Counted from the stretch's first letter, positions 31,390 through 42,427 are shown. The stretch is 64,000 nucleotides of DNA from Shinisaurus crocodilurus (GCA_021292165.1 CM037877.1:108003858-108067857), one strand, 5' to 3'. Notes: generated by a model not told the origin, from the sequence alone. Numbers and translations are program-made.

Positions 31390-33240
31390 CATTTATTTAT
31401 TTCATTTCATTTCATTTCTATACCACCCCACAGCCGAAGCTCTCTGGGCGGTTCACAACAGTTTGTACATAAAAACAATAAAAACATACAAAATAGTTAA
31501 AAAGATTAAAAACCAAATTTAAAAGCACAGTTTAAAATACAATCCAAAAGTTAATAAAACTAAGCCTACAGGTGACAATTCCCCCCCCCCCGTGCTATTT
31601 TGAGCTCTTAACTATTGAATGCCTTGGCATAGAGGGAAGTCTTAACCTGGCGCCAAAAAGATAGTAAGGTTGGCACCAGGCGGGTCTCAGTGGGGAGCTT
31701 ATTCCAAAATTGGAGGGCTACCACTGAGAAGGCCCTCCTCCTTGTTGCCACCAACCGAGCTTCTCTTGGAGGTGGCAGTCGGAGGAGGGCCCCAGATGTT
31801 GAGCGTAGTGTCCGAGTAGATTGAAGTTGGGAGAGACAAGACGTTCCGTCAGGTATTGTTGTCCTAAGCCGTGTAGGGCTTTATAGGTTAGAACCAGCAC
31901 CTTGAATTCAGCTCGGAAGCATATTGGCAGCCAGTGCAAACGGGCCAGAACCGGTGTAATGTGCTTAGACCTTCTGGTCCCTGCAATAAGCCTGGCTGCC
32001 GCATTTTGCACAAGCTGCAGCTTCCAAACAGTCTTCAAATGCAGCCCCATGTAGAGTGCATTGCAGTAGTCTAGTTTAGAGATCACCAGAGCGTAGATTA
32101 CTGAGACCAAGCTATCCCTGTCCAGATAGGGGTGTAGCTGGGCCACCAGCTGAATCTGGTAGAAGGCACTCCTTGCCACTGAGGCCACTTGAGCCTCAAG
32201 TGACAAAGATGGCTCCAAGAGCACCCCGAAGCTATGAACCTTCTCCTTCAAGGGGAGTGCAACTCCATCCAGAACAGGTTGAACACCCTCCATCCAGTCA
32301 AAGGAACCGCCCACTAATAGCATCTCAGTCTTGTCTGGATTGAGCCTCAGTTTGTTAGCCCTCACCCAGTCCATTGTTGCAGCCAGGCACTGGTTCAGCA
32401 CATCCACAGCCTCACCTGCTGAAGATGAAAAGGAGAAATAGAGCTGCGTGTCATCAGCGTACTGATGGCAACGCACTCCAAAACTCAGGATGACCCCACT
32501 CAGTGGTTTCATGTAGATATTAAATAGCATGGGGATAAGACCGACCCCTGAGGAACCCCATACTGGAGAGTCCATGGGGCTGAGCAGCATTCCCCAAGCA
32601 CCACCCTCTGGAGCTGGCCATCCAAGTAGGAGCGGAATCCACTGCAATGCAGTGCCCCCCACCCCCAACTCAGACAGCTGCTCCAGAAGGATACCATGGT
32701 CGATGGTATCGAAAGCCGCCGAGAGATCCAGGAGTATCAGCAGGGTCGCACTCCCCCTGTCTCTCTCCCGACATAGGTCATCATACAGGGCGACCAAAGC
32801 TGTTTCTGTGCCAAAGCCAGGCCTGAACCCCGACTGAAATGGATCCATATAATCAGTCTCATCCAAGAGCGCCTGGAGCTGGTTGGCCACCACCCGCTCA
32901 AGGACCTTGCCCAGAAAAGGAACATTCGCCACTGGCCTAAAGTTGTTAAGATCTTCCGGGTCCAGAGAGGGTTTCTTCAGGAGTGGTCTCACCACCGCCT
33001 GTTTCGGGTGGCATGGGACCACTCCCTCTCGCAAGGAGGCATTGATCACCTCTCTGGCCCAGCCGGCCGTTCCCTCCCTGCTAGTTTTTATAAGCCAAGA
33101 GGGGCAAGGATCCAGAACAGACGTGGTTGCACGAACCCGTCCAAGCACCTTGTCAACATCCTCGAGCTGTACCAACTGAAACTCATCCAAAATAACTAGA
33201 CCAGGCTGTGCTCTGGGTACCTCTCCTGATTCTACTGCTA
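31390..33240 (-). mobile_element. L2/CR1-like LINE (type B), 5'-truncated copy
   Basis: The minus-strand 3' tail (TTTATTTATTTCATTTCATT as read on +) is followed by ACCACCCCACAGCCGAAGC and CTCTGGGCGGTTCACAAC. This differs from the type A 3' end at 1162, so it is a different subfamily. Reverse-transcriptase coding sequence fills 31718-33190. The 5' limit near 33240 is approximate. Confidence 0.85.
31718..33190 (-). pseudogene. LINE reverse transcriptase, long open frame with compensating shifts
   Basis: The 490-codon frame holds NFRPVANVPFLGKVLERV, LLDLSAAFDTIDH (motif A), YADDTQLYF (motif C), LRLNPDKTEMLLVGG and LVQNAAARLIAG. From about 32545 to 32640 it reads out of frame. The proper motif (LQYGVPQGSVLSP) and FRSYLDGQLQRVVLGE lie in the 32509-32697 frame, so two opposite indels bracket motif B. 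A further shift at about 31830 scrambles the C terminus. It is not functional. Confidence 0.85.
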
Positions 33241-33847
33241 TAACATTGGAGTCTAAGTCTCTAATTCATTGGCCCATTAAGTGTCTGGGCCATGTTCCCC
33301 TTACCTGGGTAGTCCTCCTCCCAATGCCATATCTTCCTCTACCTGTCACTACACTAATTGGGGGCCCCACAGAACCCCCCACTTGGCCCCATGACTCCCC
33401 TCTAAGGCACATGCTCAGGCCCTATACAGGGAAAAACAATCCCCCCCCACCAAGGGCACCAAATAGCAGTGTTAGGAGGGTGGCCCTTGCCCTTGTGGCA
33501 CCCCCGAAGTGGCTCCCCCCCAAAGGGGCAACCCCCTTTGGTGTCGTCCCCTTCGGGGCCATCACTGCCGGGGCGTCGCTGCCCCACTCCGGGCCGGCAG
33601 ATAAAGGCCTGTGGAGCGTCAAGTAAGCCCAGGTGGCAGGCATCCTAATTAGGCAGGCCTGGGGGAGTCGCCCTCCTCCTGCTGGCAGTGGAGCTTCTCC
33701 CAGGAAAGGGGCCCCAATCCAGCCAGCAGCAGCGTCAGCCAAGGCAGAAGGCTGACGAGGTGGTAAAGCAGCTGGCAGGACGGTAGAAAGGGCTATACTA
33801 ACTAAAGGGCTATACTATACTAAATAGGGCTAACTAACTCCTTACTA
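33241..33847. other. GC-rich, repeat-like sequence without a gene
   Basis: Dense CCCC and GGGG runs with a stem-like region around 33515-33560 (CCCCAAAGGGGCAACC, CCCCTTCGGGG). It may be the interior of the flanking composite element or the 5' UTR of the LINE. No coding family recognised. Confidence 0.4.
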
Positions 33848-33972
33848 CAGCCTTCTCCAACCTAGTGCCCTCCAGATATGTGGGACTACAACTCCCAGCA
33901 TCCCCCAGACAGCTGGCTGGTTTGGGATGCTGGGAGTTGTAGTCTGACGCATCCAGAGGTTGAGAACGGCTG
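33848..33972. mobile_element. Palindromic hAT MITE
   Basis: CAGCCTTCTCCAACC at the left and GGTTGAGAACGGCTG at the right are inverted. CAACTCCCAGCATCCC is mirrored by GGGATGCTGGGAGTTGTAG. The flanks CCTTACTA and CACTAGCA do not clearly match. Confidence 0.75.
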
Positions 33973-34399
33973 CACTAGCAACAAGCGTGTCTTAGCTTTG
34001 CCTGCAGTCCAATGCGCCCTGAGCTCGCCTGCTCGTCTGGCCGCCTGCCACACACTGCACCTCCTCCTTAGTGCAAGCTGCACAGCTTCGCTCTCCCCGT
34101 CCAGTCTTCTTAGCGCTTTAAGGAAAGGCTGATCCTCCTAAGCCCACCCCTAACCTCCATGGCCCGCCTCCTTCAGGTCCCGTCCTAATTGGATGACCAG
34201 GGCATGAATATGTATGCCCTGACCTGTGTGAATGAGCTGCTGTCCCCTCCCTCGCCGCCATGCAGAGAGGCTCAGTGTGCATGTGGGTCTCCTCTCAGCT
34301 GCCTCCGCCGTCGCCACCACCGGCAGAACCCCGTCTCACGTAGAGGTGTACCGTCTCATCTCGCGCAGGCTGAAATTGGCCCCGCTCATGCCCGCGCGA

Positions 34400-34670
34400 G
34401 GCTCGCCTCTCCGCGGCGAGTTGCCCTCGTCGGCCGTGCTGGTCCCGTCACGTCACCTCCGGCAGGCCAGAAGTGACACGATGGGACCTTGCACCAGTGC
34501 GGGGGTCCAGAGCGCTGGTGCAGGGTCCTGTCGCGTCACTTCCAGCCTGCTGGAAGTGACACGACGGGACCAGCGCCGCCGGCAAGGGCTGCTCAAGTGG
34601 CATGGAGAACAGCTCCGCGCCGCTCAGAAGATCAAGGCAGCAGGGGCGCCGCCGTGGAGAGGCGAGGCGG
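34400..34670. repeat. GC-rich palindrome of palindromes
   Basis: 34438-34500 pairs with 34512-34574 as an inverted repeat, and each arm is itself a ~47-bp palindrome (GGTCCCGTCACGTCACC with AAGTGACACGATGGGACC). An outer pair CTCGCCTCTCCGCGGCG and its mirror near 34650-34668 extends the structure. The motif GTCCCGTCGCGTCA recurs at 57730. CpG-rich. Confidence 0.75.
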
Positions 34671-34999
34671 CGGAGAGGTACCCCCACCTACAGGTTCGTG
34701 GACACCACTAGTCTCGCGTCCTGGCATGGTCCTGCCGCAGAGCGTGCAGGGAGTCTGTGTCCCTTCGGTGCCTGCCCGGGTCTTCATGCTCCCACCTGGG
34801 TCAAAATTGACATTTATAGTAAAAAGGGACGGTCAGGAAATATGAAAAAACGGGACTGTCCCTTTTAAAATGGTACGTATGGTCAGCCTAGTCCTGGCAA
34901 AGCAGCAAGGTGCGCCGTGAAAATGGCGGAGCGAAAAGCTCGAGTAACCGAGAGAGCGCGGAGCTCTTAGGGCCAGTGTCACAGTCCGAAGATGCCAGA

Positions 35000-35200
35000 T
35001 CACTGGTGCCTGTCCTGTGCTGCGGGGGCTTTTATAGTCCGAAGCTAACACCGACTTGGTCGATTTTGGTGTGATGACGTCATCATCGAGTTCCCACGGT
35101 TGGGCTGTATGTACTGCGCGGGAGTATTATCGAAGAGTCGCCGCTGCCACAATATAGTGAGTGTGCGTGTGCTGAGATCCAACGATGAGAACCATTGTGT
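35000..35200. promoter_or_regulatory. CpG-rich stretch with a CRE palindrome
   Basis: TGACGTCA at 35075-35082, within the 14-base palindrome TGATGACGTCATCA, is the consensus CREB/ATF site. CTTTTATAGTCCGAAG just upstream includes a TATA-like run, and AGTCCGAAG occurs twice (34983 and 35035). About 330 bp from the right end of the composite element, so it may be a transposon promoter remnant. Function unproven. Confidence 0.35.
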
Positions 35201-35413
35201 AAAATAAAACTAAAACTAGGATAAATTAATAAAATTTATTTAGGCTGGTTTATCAAGGATTGATTTGATGTACTCAATCTTTGGATTAATTAATATTTTT
35301 TTATTTTGTAGTCCTAAACTGTACTGGTTACATCTCACGACTAACCAGGACAATGTCCAAAAAACCAGTACTGTACTGGTAAAACCAGTACGTATGGTCA
35401 CCTTACATTATGT

Positions 35414-36189
35414 GTCCCCTTTCTGATTGTTTTTTTTCCACATGCCCTGCCTATGTGATGATTTCATATAATACTTACTCGCTGTCACCAATCACTGATA
35501 TTAATCTGGACCCCATCAAGTCCTCCTCGTGAAGTTAGAGCTGTGGCAACAATGAGGGAAGCAGCTAAAGAGACTGTTCCAAGCAAGGTTTTTTTTTGGG
35601 GGGGGGGGTCTAGGTGGTAGGACGACTGAAATTGTGGGGAGGGGAGAATTTATGCACTACTTTACTGCTCATGCTCCAAAACTCGCAATCAATTCCGAAC
35701 TTAATAGTGAATTCATAATGCATTGATCCAGGCTTGCTACAAAGGTGAGCATTATGAACGGATGTCTTTCGACCAATGAGCTGACTAATTATGAAATTTG
35801 GACAGCATCACTATTTGATTGTGTATTGTCCTCCATGAATTTGTCTAATTTTAAAACAGTCCAAGTTGCAGCTACTTTGTCTCTGCTTTGTTTCCTTCCT
35901 GATTTATTTCAAAGTGACTTGGAAGCACCCCTGATTAGTTTCGGATCTGAAACAGATCCAAAGTGATTGCACAGCCCTGCTGTTTCTGCCTCTGATTTAT
36001 CCAGAGAAATAATACTTAGATCTAATTAGATCTAATTCAGTACTCCTAAATAGGAACACTAATTGTTAAGGAAGAACAAACTGATTTTTCATATCATATA
36101 ACTTAAGGGGAGGCACAAATCATCAAACCAACAAAGGTTAAGCAGAATTATCTAATTCATCCAGTACCTTATTACAACGGAACATCTGT
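35414..36189. other. No gene seen
   Basis: No gene; T-run and G-run at about 35589-35609. TCGGATCTGAAACAGATCC at 35940-35958 is a small palindrome. Confidence 0.4.
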
Positions 36190-36197
36190 CTTTGAGA

Positions 36198-36969
36198 CAG
36201 GGATGGGGACTCGGACTCGAGGACTCGACTCGTGAGTCGGACTGAGTCCCCCCTCTGACTCGACTCGGACTCGAGTCCCAATATTTTTAATGGGACTCGA
36301 GACTCGACTCGGGACTCGAGACCAAGGACTTGTCAACATCCCTGGGCTGTTGATGAGTCTTCTGGCTGTGCCAGGAGCGCGATCACCGGGGAAGAGTGCA
36401 TGGAAGCGAGGAGCGCCGCTGCTCGGCCACTATGGACAGCTACCAGGAGCGCAGCCCCAACGATGTGTTGAGATTTATTTTGATGTGTTGTTGTGGGGGG
36501 TTAGGGTTAGGGTCAGACATTTTGGGTTTGGCTGCCTCTGCCTGCCTGTTTGGGGTTCCCTGCCTCCTCTGCCTGCCTGGTCTCTTCTTAACCAGTTCCA
36601 CAGTTTGAATTGTCCAAGACAAAGGCCCCTGCCTGCCTGCTTTGGGGTTCCCTGCCTCCTCTGCATGCCTGGTTATTTTGGGTTTGTCTGCCTAGTCTGT
36701 TATTGCCAAAATCAGTTGCAGAGTTTTGAAATAAAAAGGCACACTTGTGCCTAAATTTATTTAAGCCACATCTGAAGTAGTCTTATTTGTTGGGGGAAAC
36801 CCCATTGATTTTAATAGGGACTCGTGGAGTCAGTTTTGGGAGTGACTCAGGACTCGGGACTCGTGAGTCACCATTTTGGACCAAGGACTCGGACTCGGAC
36901 TCGAGACTCGGGTCCAAAGACTCGTGACTCGACTCGAGACTCGAGACCAAGGACTCTTCAACATCCCTG
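36198..36969. mobile_element. ACTCG-array hAT element, copy 2 (772 bp)
   Basis: Same architecture and strand as copy 1. CAGGGATG and CATCCCTG ends carry a different perfect 8-bp duplication CTTTGAGA (36190-36197 and 36970-36977), so it is an independent insertion, not part of a segmental duplication. The first ~550 bp appear identical by eye. Differences are small indels near 36754-36800 and one extra GGACTC unit at about 36893. No transposase. Confidence 0.92.
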
Positions 36970-36977
36970 CTTTGAGA

Positions 36978-37400
36978 TCCTCGGGGGAGGCCCTTATCTC
37001 GGTTCCACCACCATCACAGGCACGCCTGGTGGGAACACGGGAGAGGGCCTTCTCGGTGGCTGCCCCAGCACTCTGAAATTCCCTCCACAGGGAGGCTAGG
37101 TGGCGCCCTCCCTGGTAAGCTTCTGGAGGCAGGCAAAGACCTTCCTGTTCTGGCAAGCATTTGGAACTAGCCTGTGATGCAATGGAATGCTGTATTTTAT
37201 ATTATGTATATTGTATTGTTTTTAATTAATCATATATATATATATATATATATAATATTATTGATAGTTTAATTCTATTTTTAACTTTTTTATTTTTCTA
37301 TCTCTGTTTTAATTGTATGAATTTTAAAGGCTGTGAGCCGCCTTGGATCCCAGTGTTGGGAAAAGGCGGGATACAAATTAATAAATATGATGATGATGAT
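36978..37400 (+). mobile_element. L2/CR1-like LINE 3' end
   Basis: The C-terminal block reads ARLVGTRERAFSVAAPAL and continues to a 3' UTR ending GGCGGGATACAAATTAATAA. Strongly 5'-truncated; the ACTCG element lies at its 5' edge. Confidence 0.75.
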
Positions 37401-37444
37401 GATGATGATGATATGATAATGATAATGATGATGATGCTCACAGC

Positions 37445-37475
<31 letters not shown>
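37229..37475. repeat. AT, GAT and CA microsatellites
   Basis: Runs of AT (37229-37252), GAT (37386-37438, irregular) and CA (37448-37475) in and after the LINE tail. Confidence 0.9.
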
Positions 37476-37955
37476 CAACAACAATAGAACCAAAACAGAA
37501 ATGTAAAAGTGTTCAAAGCAATCTCTGTTAAACTCTCGCACTGAAAATACCCAACAAATAAAAAAAAAAGACACAGCATACAAACACTAAAACAGCAGCA
37601 GCAAAGAACTTTCTATTGTCAAAGGCCAGATAAAACAGATGCCCCTTGCATTGTTTATGAAACAGCTGTGCACTCCTATGCATTGGTGCAACTTGTGCCA
37701 TGTTTCCTCTCTTATGTTTTCCTTCAAATACAGGATGCTAGCCCAAGGACCATAACCTAAGGGTGGAATATATAGAACCCACACATGTGACAAGCCCACT
37801 CTCTCCCACACCCATCTATTTATATCAGGTTAGAGACCCATGGGTGTATTGTGGTTAAAACTGGGCATTGACTTTATTTAGTTGAACAGAAGAAATGGCT
37901 AAGCAAGAATGTGAAAATTATGGAATCCCCTTCATAATGAGATGTGGTAAGCTCA
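37476..37955. other. No gene seen
   Basis: No gene or bounded repeat. Confidence 0.35.
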
Positions 37956-37958
37956 GCT

Positions 37959-38202
37959 ATTTATTTATTTATTTATTTTATTATATTTATACCCCACCTT
38001 TTTTCCTGCAAGAACCCAAGGCAGCTTACATAATCATCATCCTCCCCTCCATTTTATCCTCACAACAACCCTGTGAGGTAGGTTAGGCTGAGAGTCAGTG
38101 ACTGGCCCAAAGTCACCCAGTGAGTTTCATGGCTGAGCGGGGACTAGAACCCGGATCTCCCGAGTCCCAGTCCAACACTCTCACCACTATGCCACACTGG
38201 CT
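37959..38202 (-). mobile_element. Sauria-type SINE, copy 4
   Basis: Reading the minus strand: CCAGTGTGGCATAGTGGTGA (box A), ATCCGGGTTCTAGTCCCC (box B), TGACTCTCAGCCTAACC, then the AATAAATA tail. Essentially full length; GCTAT occurs at both borders as a possible target duplication. Confidence 0.92.
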
Positions 38203-38216
38203 ATGTGCTTGTAGGG

Positions 38217-38559
38217 CAGGGGTGTTGAACCTCTTTCAGCCCAGTGACTGAATTCCACTTTGGAGAGGTTCTCAGGGGCTGCATTCCAGTGGTGGGCGGG
38301 GCCAAAGGCAAATACCTGCATATTTTAGTTCAAAGCTCTTCCTGCCAGTAGCTAAGCCTTGGGAGAGGCATTTCAGCCATTTAGAATGTGTGTGTGTGTG
38401 GGGGGGGGAGGGAACTGCACAAAAGCCAGGAAACCACCAAACAATCAGTGGTCCGGGGAAATGTGGTAGGGCTGTGGCCTTCTGGGAAACCACAGAGGGC
38501 CATATTGGGTCCCCAGACGGGCCAGATTTGGTCCCCAAGCCTGAGGTTTTGCACTCCTG
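38217..38559 (+). mobile_element. Non-autonomous hAT element, 343 bp (family N345)
   Basis: Ends CAGGGGTGTTGAACCTCTTT and GAGGTTTTGCACTCCTG. A perfect 8-bp duplication TTGTAGGG lies at 38209-38216 and 38560-38567. A sister copy in reverse is at 42073-42419 and a decayed one at 43547-43879. Internal GT and G runs at 38388-38408. Confidence 0.9.
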
Positions 38560-38569
38560 TTGTAGGGAG

Positions 38570-39870
38570 ACTGAGGGGAGAAGTCTAGAGTAATGGTTTT
38601 CAAATGTTAGGGTACCCTTTCCACAGTGACCAGAGGAGCCACTGGACATCTGCTATGGAATGCCAGTGCACTGCAAAGGACTATGGGGCATGTTCCAGCT
38701 GCACACTCAATTCATGCAGGGGACTGGCTAGGCCTGCTGGATCTTACTGCTTGCATTCATTTAATTGTGAAGTTGATCTAGAAAATACCCAACACTTTCC
38801 AGTGGTGGCACATTGATGATAGAGGACAAGTTGTCTTTCAGGGAAGCTCCTCTGCCATCATCATCGATCTTCTCCTTAGCCCTTTGCAGATGTTCAGTGT
38901 GTACACTGAATGTATATGGGAGAAGGAGCAGGATCATAGCAGCAGGACCCAACTGTGACCTGACTCTGAGGTACTATGCTCTGTATGTGTGAATGGAAAC
39001 CCTGCAGAAAGTAGGATTCCTGATCAGGTGGAATCAGTTGTTATGCATGTAGGATCTGTTCAAACACTACACTGACATGCATAGGTCAGGGGCAGGGCCT
39101 GCCAACTCCCCCCCACCGCCCCGCCCCCCCAGTGTGTGTTCAGAATTCACGCGTGTTTAATTTCTGAAAAGGGCTGTTGAGGAACCCCCAGTAAGGTTCC
39201 AAGTTTCCCCGGCGTACAATTTGAACAACCTCTGATCAAGACAGTAGAGGAGAGATCCAGAGGCCACTTGTGCTTTTTAAACAGGTACATCTTGTTTGTT
39301 GTGCATCCTGGCAAATCAATAATGTCCCCGTTTGTTATATATGATGAGATATGCACCTGCTGCTTCTTTAAGAGAGATGCTAACAGCCTCCTTTATGTTC
39401 CCACTGAAACACCTCTCTCTCTCTCTCTCTCTCTCTCTCTGCTTTTCTTACCCTGTCAGCTGTGCTTAAATATTCTTACTGCAAACAATAAAATGAGTTT
39501 TTTTGTTATGAATTCTTCTTGTGTGCCACGAGAAAGAGCTTACAAGGAAGCTAGATCATGAATATGGCTGGCCCTTGAATGTACAAGTACGTAAGTGGTT
39601 AAAAAAAAAAATGCTCTGCGTAAAATTGCAGCCTGCCCATGAGAAATGTCATTATTTTCTCTGGTGAACACATTAGATTCATGCAGAATACAGAGAATGT
39701 CTGTGCGGATGGCAAAAAAAAAAGAAGTGTTTTTGTGGCGCACTTAGAAAACACACACCTTCAAAGCACATCTGACCAAATACTATAATAGAATGATGGG
39801 GTGGGGAGAGGAACATGTGGATCCTCTGGCAAAAATACCTGTGGGTCAAACTAGATGTTGTAACTGAAAC
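38570..39870. other. No gene seen
   Basis: Contains a CT microsatellite at 39413-39440 and C-runs at 39110-39130. No gene. Confidence 0.4.
39413..39440. repeat. (CT)n microsatellite
   Basis: A run of about 14 CT units. Confidence 0.95.
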
Positions 39871-39876
39871 ACATGA

Positions 39877-40061
39877 TGAAAGCATTTCCATCTCATTAAA
39901 AAAAAAAATAATTCAAGTAGCAGCTGTCAGGGCCCCAATCTGGATCAAGACCGTGGGGTGGGAGGAGCACGGTTAACCATTCCCATGGCCCTGATCCAGA
40001 TTGGGGCCCTGGTGGCTGCTATTTATTTATTTTTTTTAAGAAAGAAATGGAAATGCTTTCA
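39877..40061. repeat. 185-bp fold-back element
   Basis: TGAAAGCATTTCCATCTC at the left is mirrored by AAATGGAAATGCTTTCA at the right. GGGCCCCAATCTGGATCA is mirrored by TGATCCAGATTGGGGCCC. Arms of about 80 bp flank a short loop. Likely a MITE; no target duplication was identified. Confidence 0.8.
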
Positions 40062-40069
40062 CAGAGTAG

Positions 40070-42064
40070 AAAAGAATAATATAATAACAAACAATGAAAG
40101 TGGTAGGAATGCCTGTGTTTTATTCTTCCCAAAGAATTCATACTCTTGCACCTCAGGGAAGACAACACTTATGGGTCCCTACCTACACTCCTATCATACC
40201 TGCATGCCCTCCACCTCTTATGGGGAGGACTAAGAAACAGCATTGTTTGTGTGGGTGTATGGCAGAGCATCCGTGGAAAAGACGAGCCTCATGGTTCCTC
40301 CTCACCCTCTCGCAGGGCTCTGATGATGATACCAAATGTTTGTGGTATGCACAGAAGAGGAGAGACATGAAGCATTAAAGCACATGGCATGAGTCCATCT
40401 GGCTCGCAGAACCTGCTAGCCATGAAGAATGTGCACCAGGTTGCAGGGCTGTTTATATCAAGGGAAATTTGTGTGTGCGTTTTAGAGCTTAAAAGTCATA
40501 TTTATCTGTGGATTGGAAGACTTACTGCTGGGTCTGTGGTGTTCAGAATGCACATTTTCACAGTTCCTTTAAAAAAAAAAATATGAAGCTCAAACCCCTC
40601 ACCTCCCACTATGCTGGGGGTGGGTGGGAAATCTTCCACATATTTCTCTAAAGCTGTTCGGAAAACAGTAAGAATGACCTTGTGGAGCTAACAGGTGGAA
40701 AAGATCTGGTGAAACTTAGAGAGGGGTAGCAAAGGGCCCTCTCTTTTTTCAGCTGAGTGAGGAGCTGGCAGCAGGGATGCCAACCTGGTTAATGTGAAAG
40801 CATTTTGGCCCTAGCATGTGCTGCTTTGTTAGCACTGGGCCCGTTGCCCTGGAGCTGCTGGAGAAATAAAGGGAATACATTTGTCGCCATGTTTTACAGG
40901 CATGGATATGCCAAAGTCCCCACCTTGCTTATGCTGGTGTCCAGAACACGGTCTCCTGCTCTGCCTGGGCAAAAGAGCAATGCCCTTTCTCCTTCTCTGG
41001 GGGAGGTGGGAACCCCTTCTTGCACCTTAGATGATCTCTCCTCGAAGCGGCACAAGGCTTGCTGAAAAACAGGTGCCCAAACTGTTACCAGGGACTGATA
41101 TTCAGGGACTGAAATTCAGAAAGAGCACACCGTATGACGCCTCATTGGAGCATGGACATTTGGACCCACGTGGCCAATCAGAAGCCTCTGGGAAAGTCAT
41201 GAAGGCACATTTTTCATCGGTGTTTTTTTTAAAAAAATTCATATTTGTCTATTACTAAATTTGCATAAAATTCTGGAAAATAAAAAAGCCGTCGGCAAAT
41301 CTGCGGAATCTGTGCGACTCAGGAAAATCCGGCCTGCTGCGGAATCCATGGATTGGATTAATAGAAATCCGAACTCATTTGAATCCATTGTGGATTTCTC
41401 TGACATCCTTAATTCATATAAACAAACCAGTTCTAGCCATTTTCATCTTCACCAGGAGCAGGTCTTTTTTTAAAAAAGCTAATGGGTCTTAATTGTCCAT
41501 TCCAGCCAACACAAAGTACTTTGCATTACATCAAGGGACAATCTATTGTTTTTGGGAAAATTCATCACCCCCAGCTACTGTGAGGATTGCAGCTAAACAC
41601 AGAGGGAACAGGGTTGCCTGAGCGGGGTGGCTGATGACATCAGCAGCCCTGCTCATTGAAAAGTCCCTCAGCTTCAACCCTGCGAGCCCTGGCTCCACTA
41701 CACCACCACCTGTTTCCTGCTTCTGACATATTTAGAGGCATTTTTATTGTTGCTGTTAGCAATATGCTCCTGAAATACTTTTTCTTGATGTTGTTGGTTG
41801 CCTTATCATCAGATTATCATTTGTTCTGCCCAAGTTTGTGTTCCTCAGTGTTCTTTATTTGGGCAAGACTTCCATTTTCTGAAGGAAGCTCCCTGGACGC
41901 TATTCTTTACCCACTCTGGCATCCTCTTGAACATATTGATACATTTCCTGATCTGTGTTATACATTCTAGCCTGACCACTTTCCTCCTTTAAGAGGCTGC
42001 CTTGTGCATCAGACAACCCACTCTCATCTTTAGTCAAGGACGTTCAAAAATGAAGTCTCTGGCC
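40070..42064. other. 2 kb without a supported gene
   Basis: No gene. 41278-41412 is an AT-rich terminus-like segment with repeated AATCC/GGATT words ending CTGACATCC. Confidence 0.4.
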
Positions 42065-42072
42065 CTTTAAGG

Positions 42073-42419
42073 CAGGGGTGCAGAAACTCAGGCTTGGGGT
42101 CCCAAACTGGCCCTCCAGGCTTTCTCAGAGTTCCATGCCCCGTCCCCTGGCCCCACCCAATTTCCCCCAACCAACGATTGTTTGGTGGTTTCCTGGCTTC
42201 TGTGCCGTTCCCCTCACCACCACCACCCCATTCTAAAAGGTTGAAATGCTTCCCCTAAGCATTAGTTACTGGCAGGAACAGCTTTAAGCTCACACACATT
42301 GGGGTTTCTTGCATTTTGGCCTCTTGGCCTTTGGCCCAGCCCACCACTAGAATATGGCCCCTGAAAGCTTCTCAGATATGGAATTCGGGCCTCAAGCTGA
42401 AAGAGGTTCAACACCCCTG
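42073..42419 (-). mobile_element. Non-autonomous hAT element, 347 bp (family N345)
   Basis: Reverse-oriented sister of 38217-38559: starts CAGGGGTGCAGAAACTCAGG and ends GAAAGAGGTTCAACACCCCTG minus its first base. A perfect 8-bp duplication CTTTAAGG is at 42065-42072 and 42420-42427. Confidence 0.92.
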
Positions 42420-42427
42420 CTTTAAGG

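Larger units (their letters stand above)
31355..35405. mobile_element. Composite element with TAAGGTGACC inverted ends (~4 kb)
   Basis: The left end TAAGGTGACCAT and the right end ATGGTCACCTTA are inverted repeats. Flanking 8-mers CGTTATGT (31347-31354) and CATTATGT (35406-35413) match at 7 of 8, suggesting one hAT-like insertion. Inside are a LINE (31390 to about 33240), a palindromic MITE (33848-33972) and GC-rich DNA. A second right-end-like sequence (GTACGTATGGTCAGCC) at 34873-34887 means two related elements may be joined. Confidence 0.5.

Noticed and set aside
34189..34868. Several overlapping GC-rich open frames
   Set aside because: They coincide with the nested palindrome; open frames in GC-rich DNA occur by chance and show no domain.
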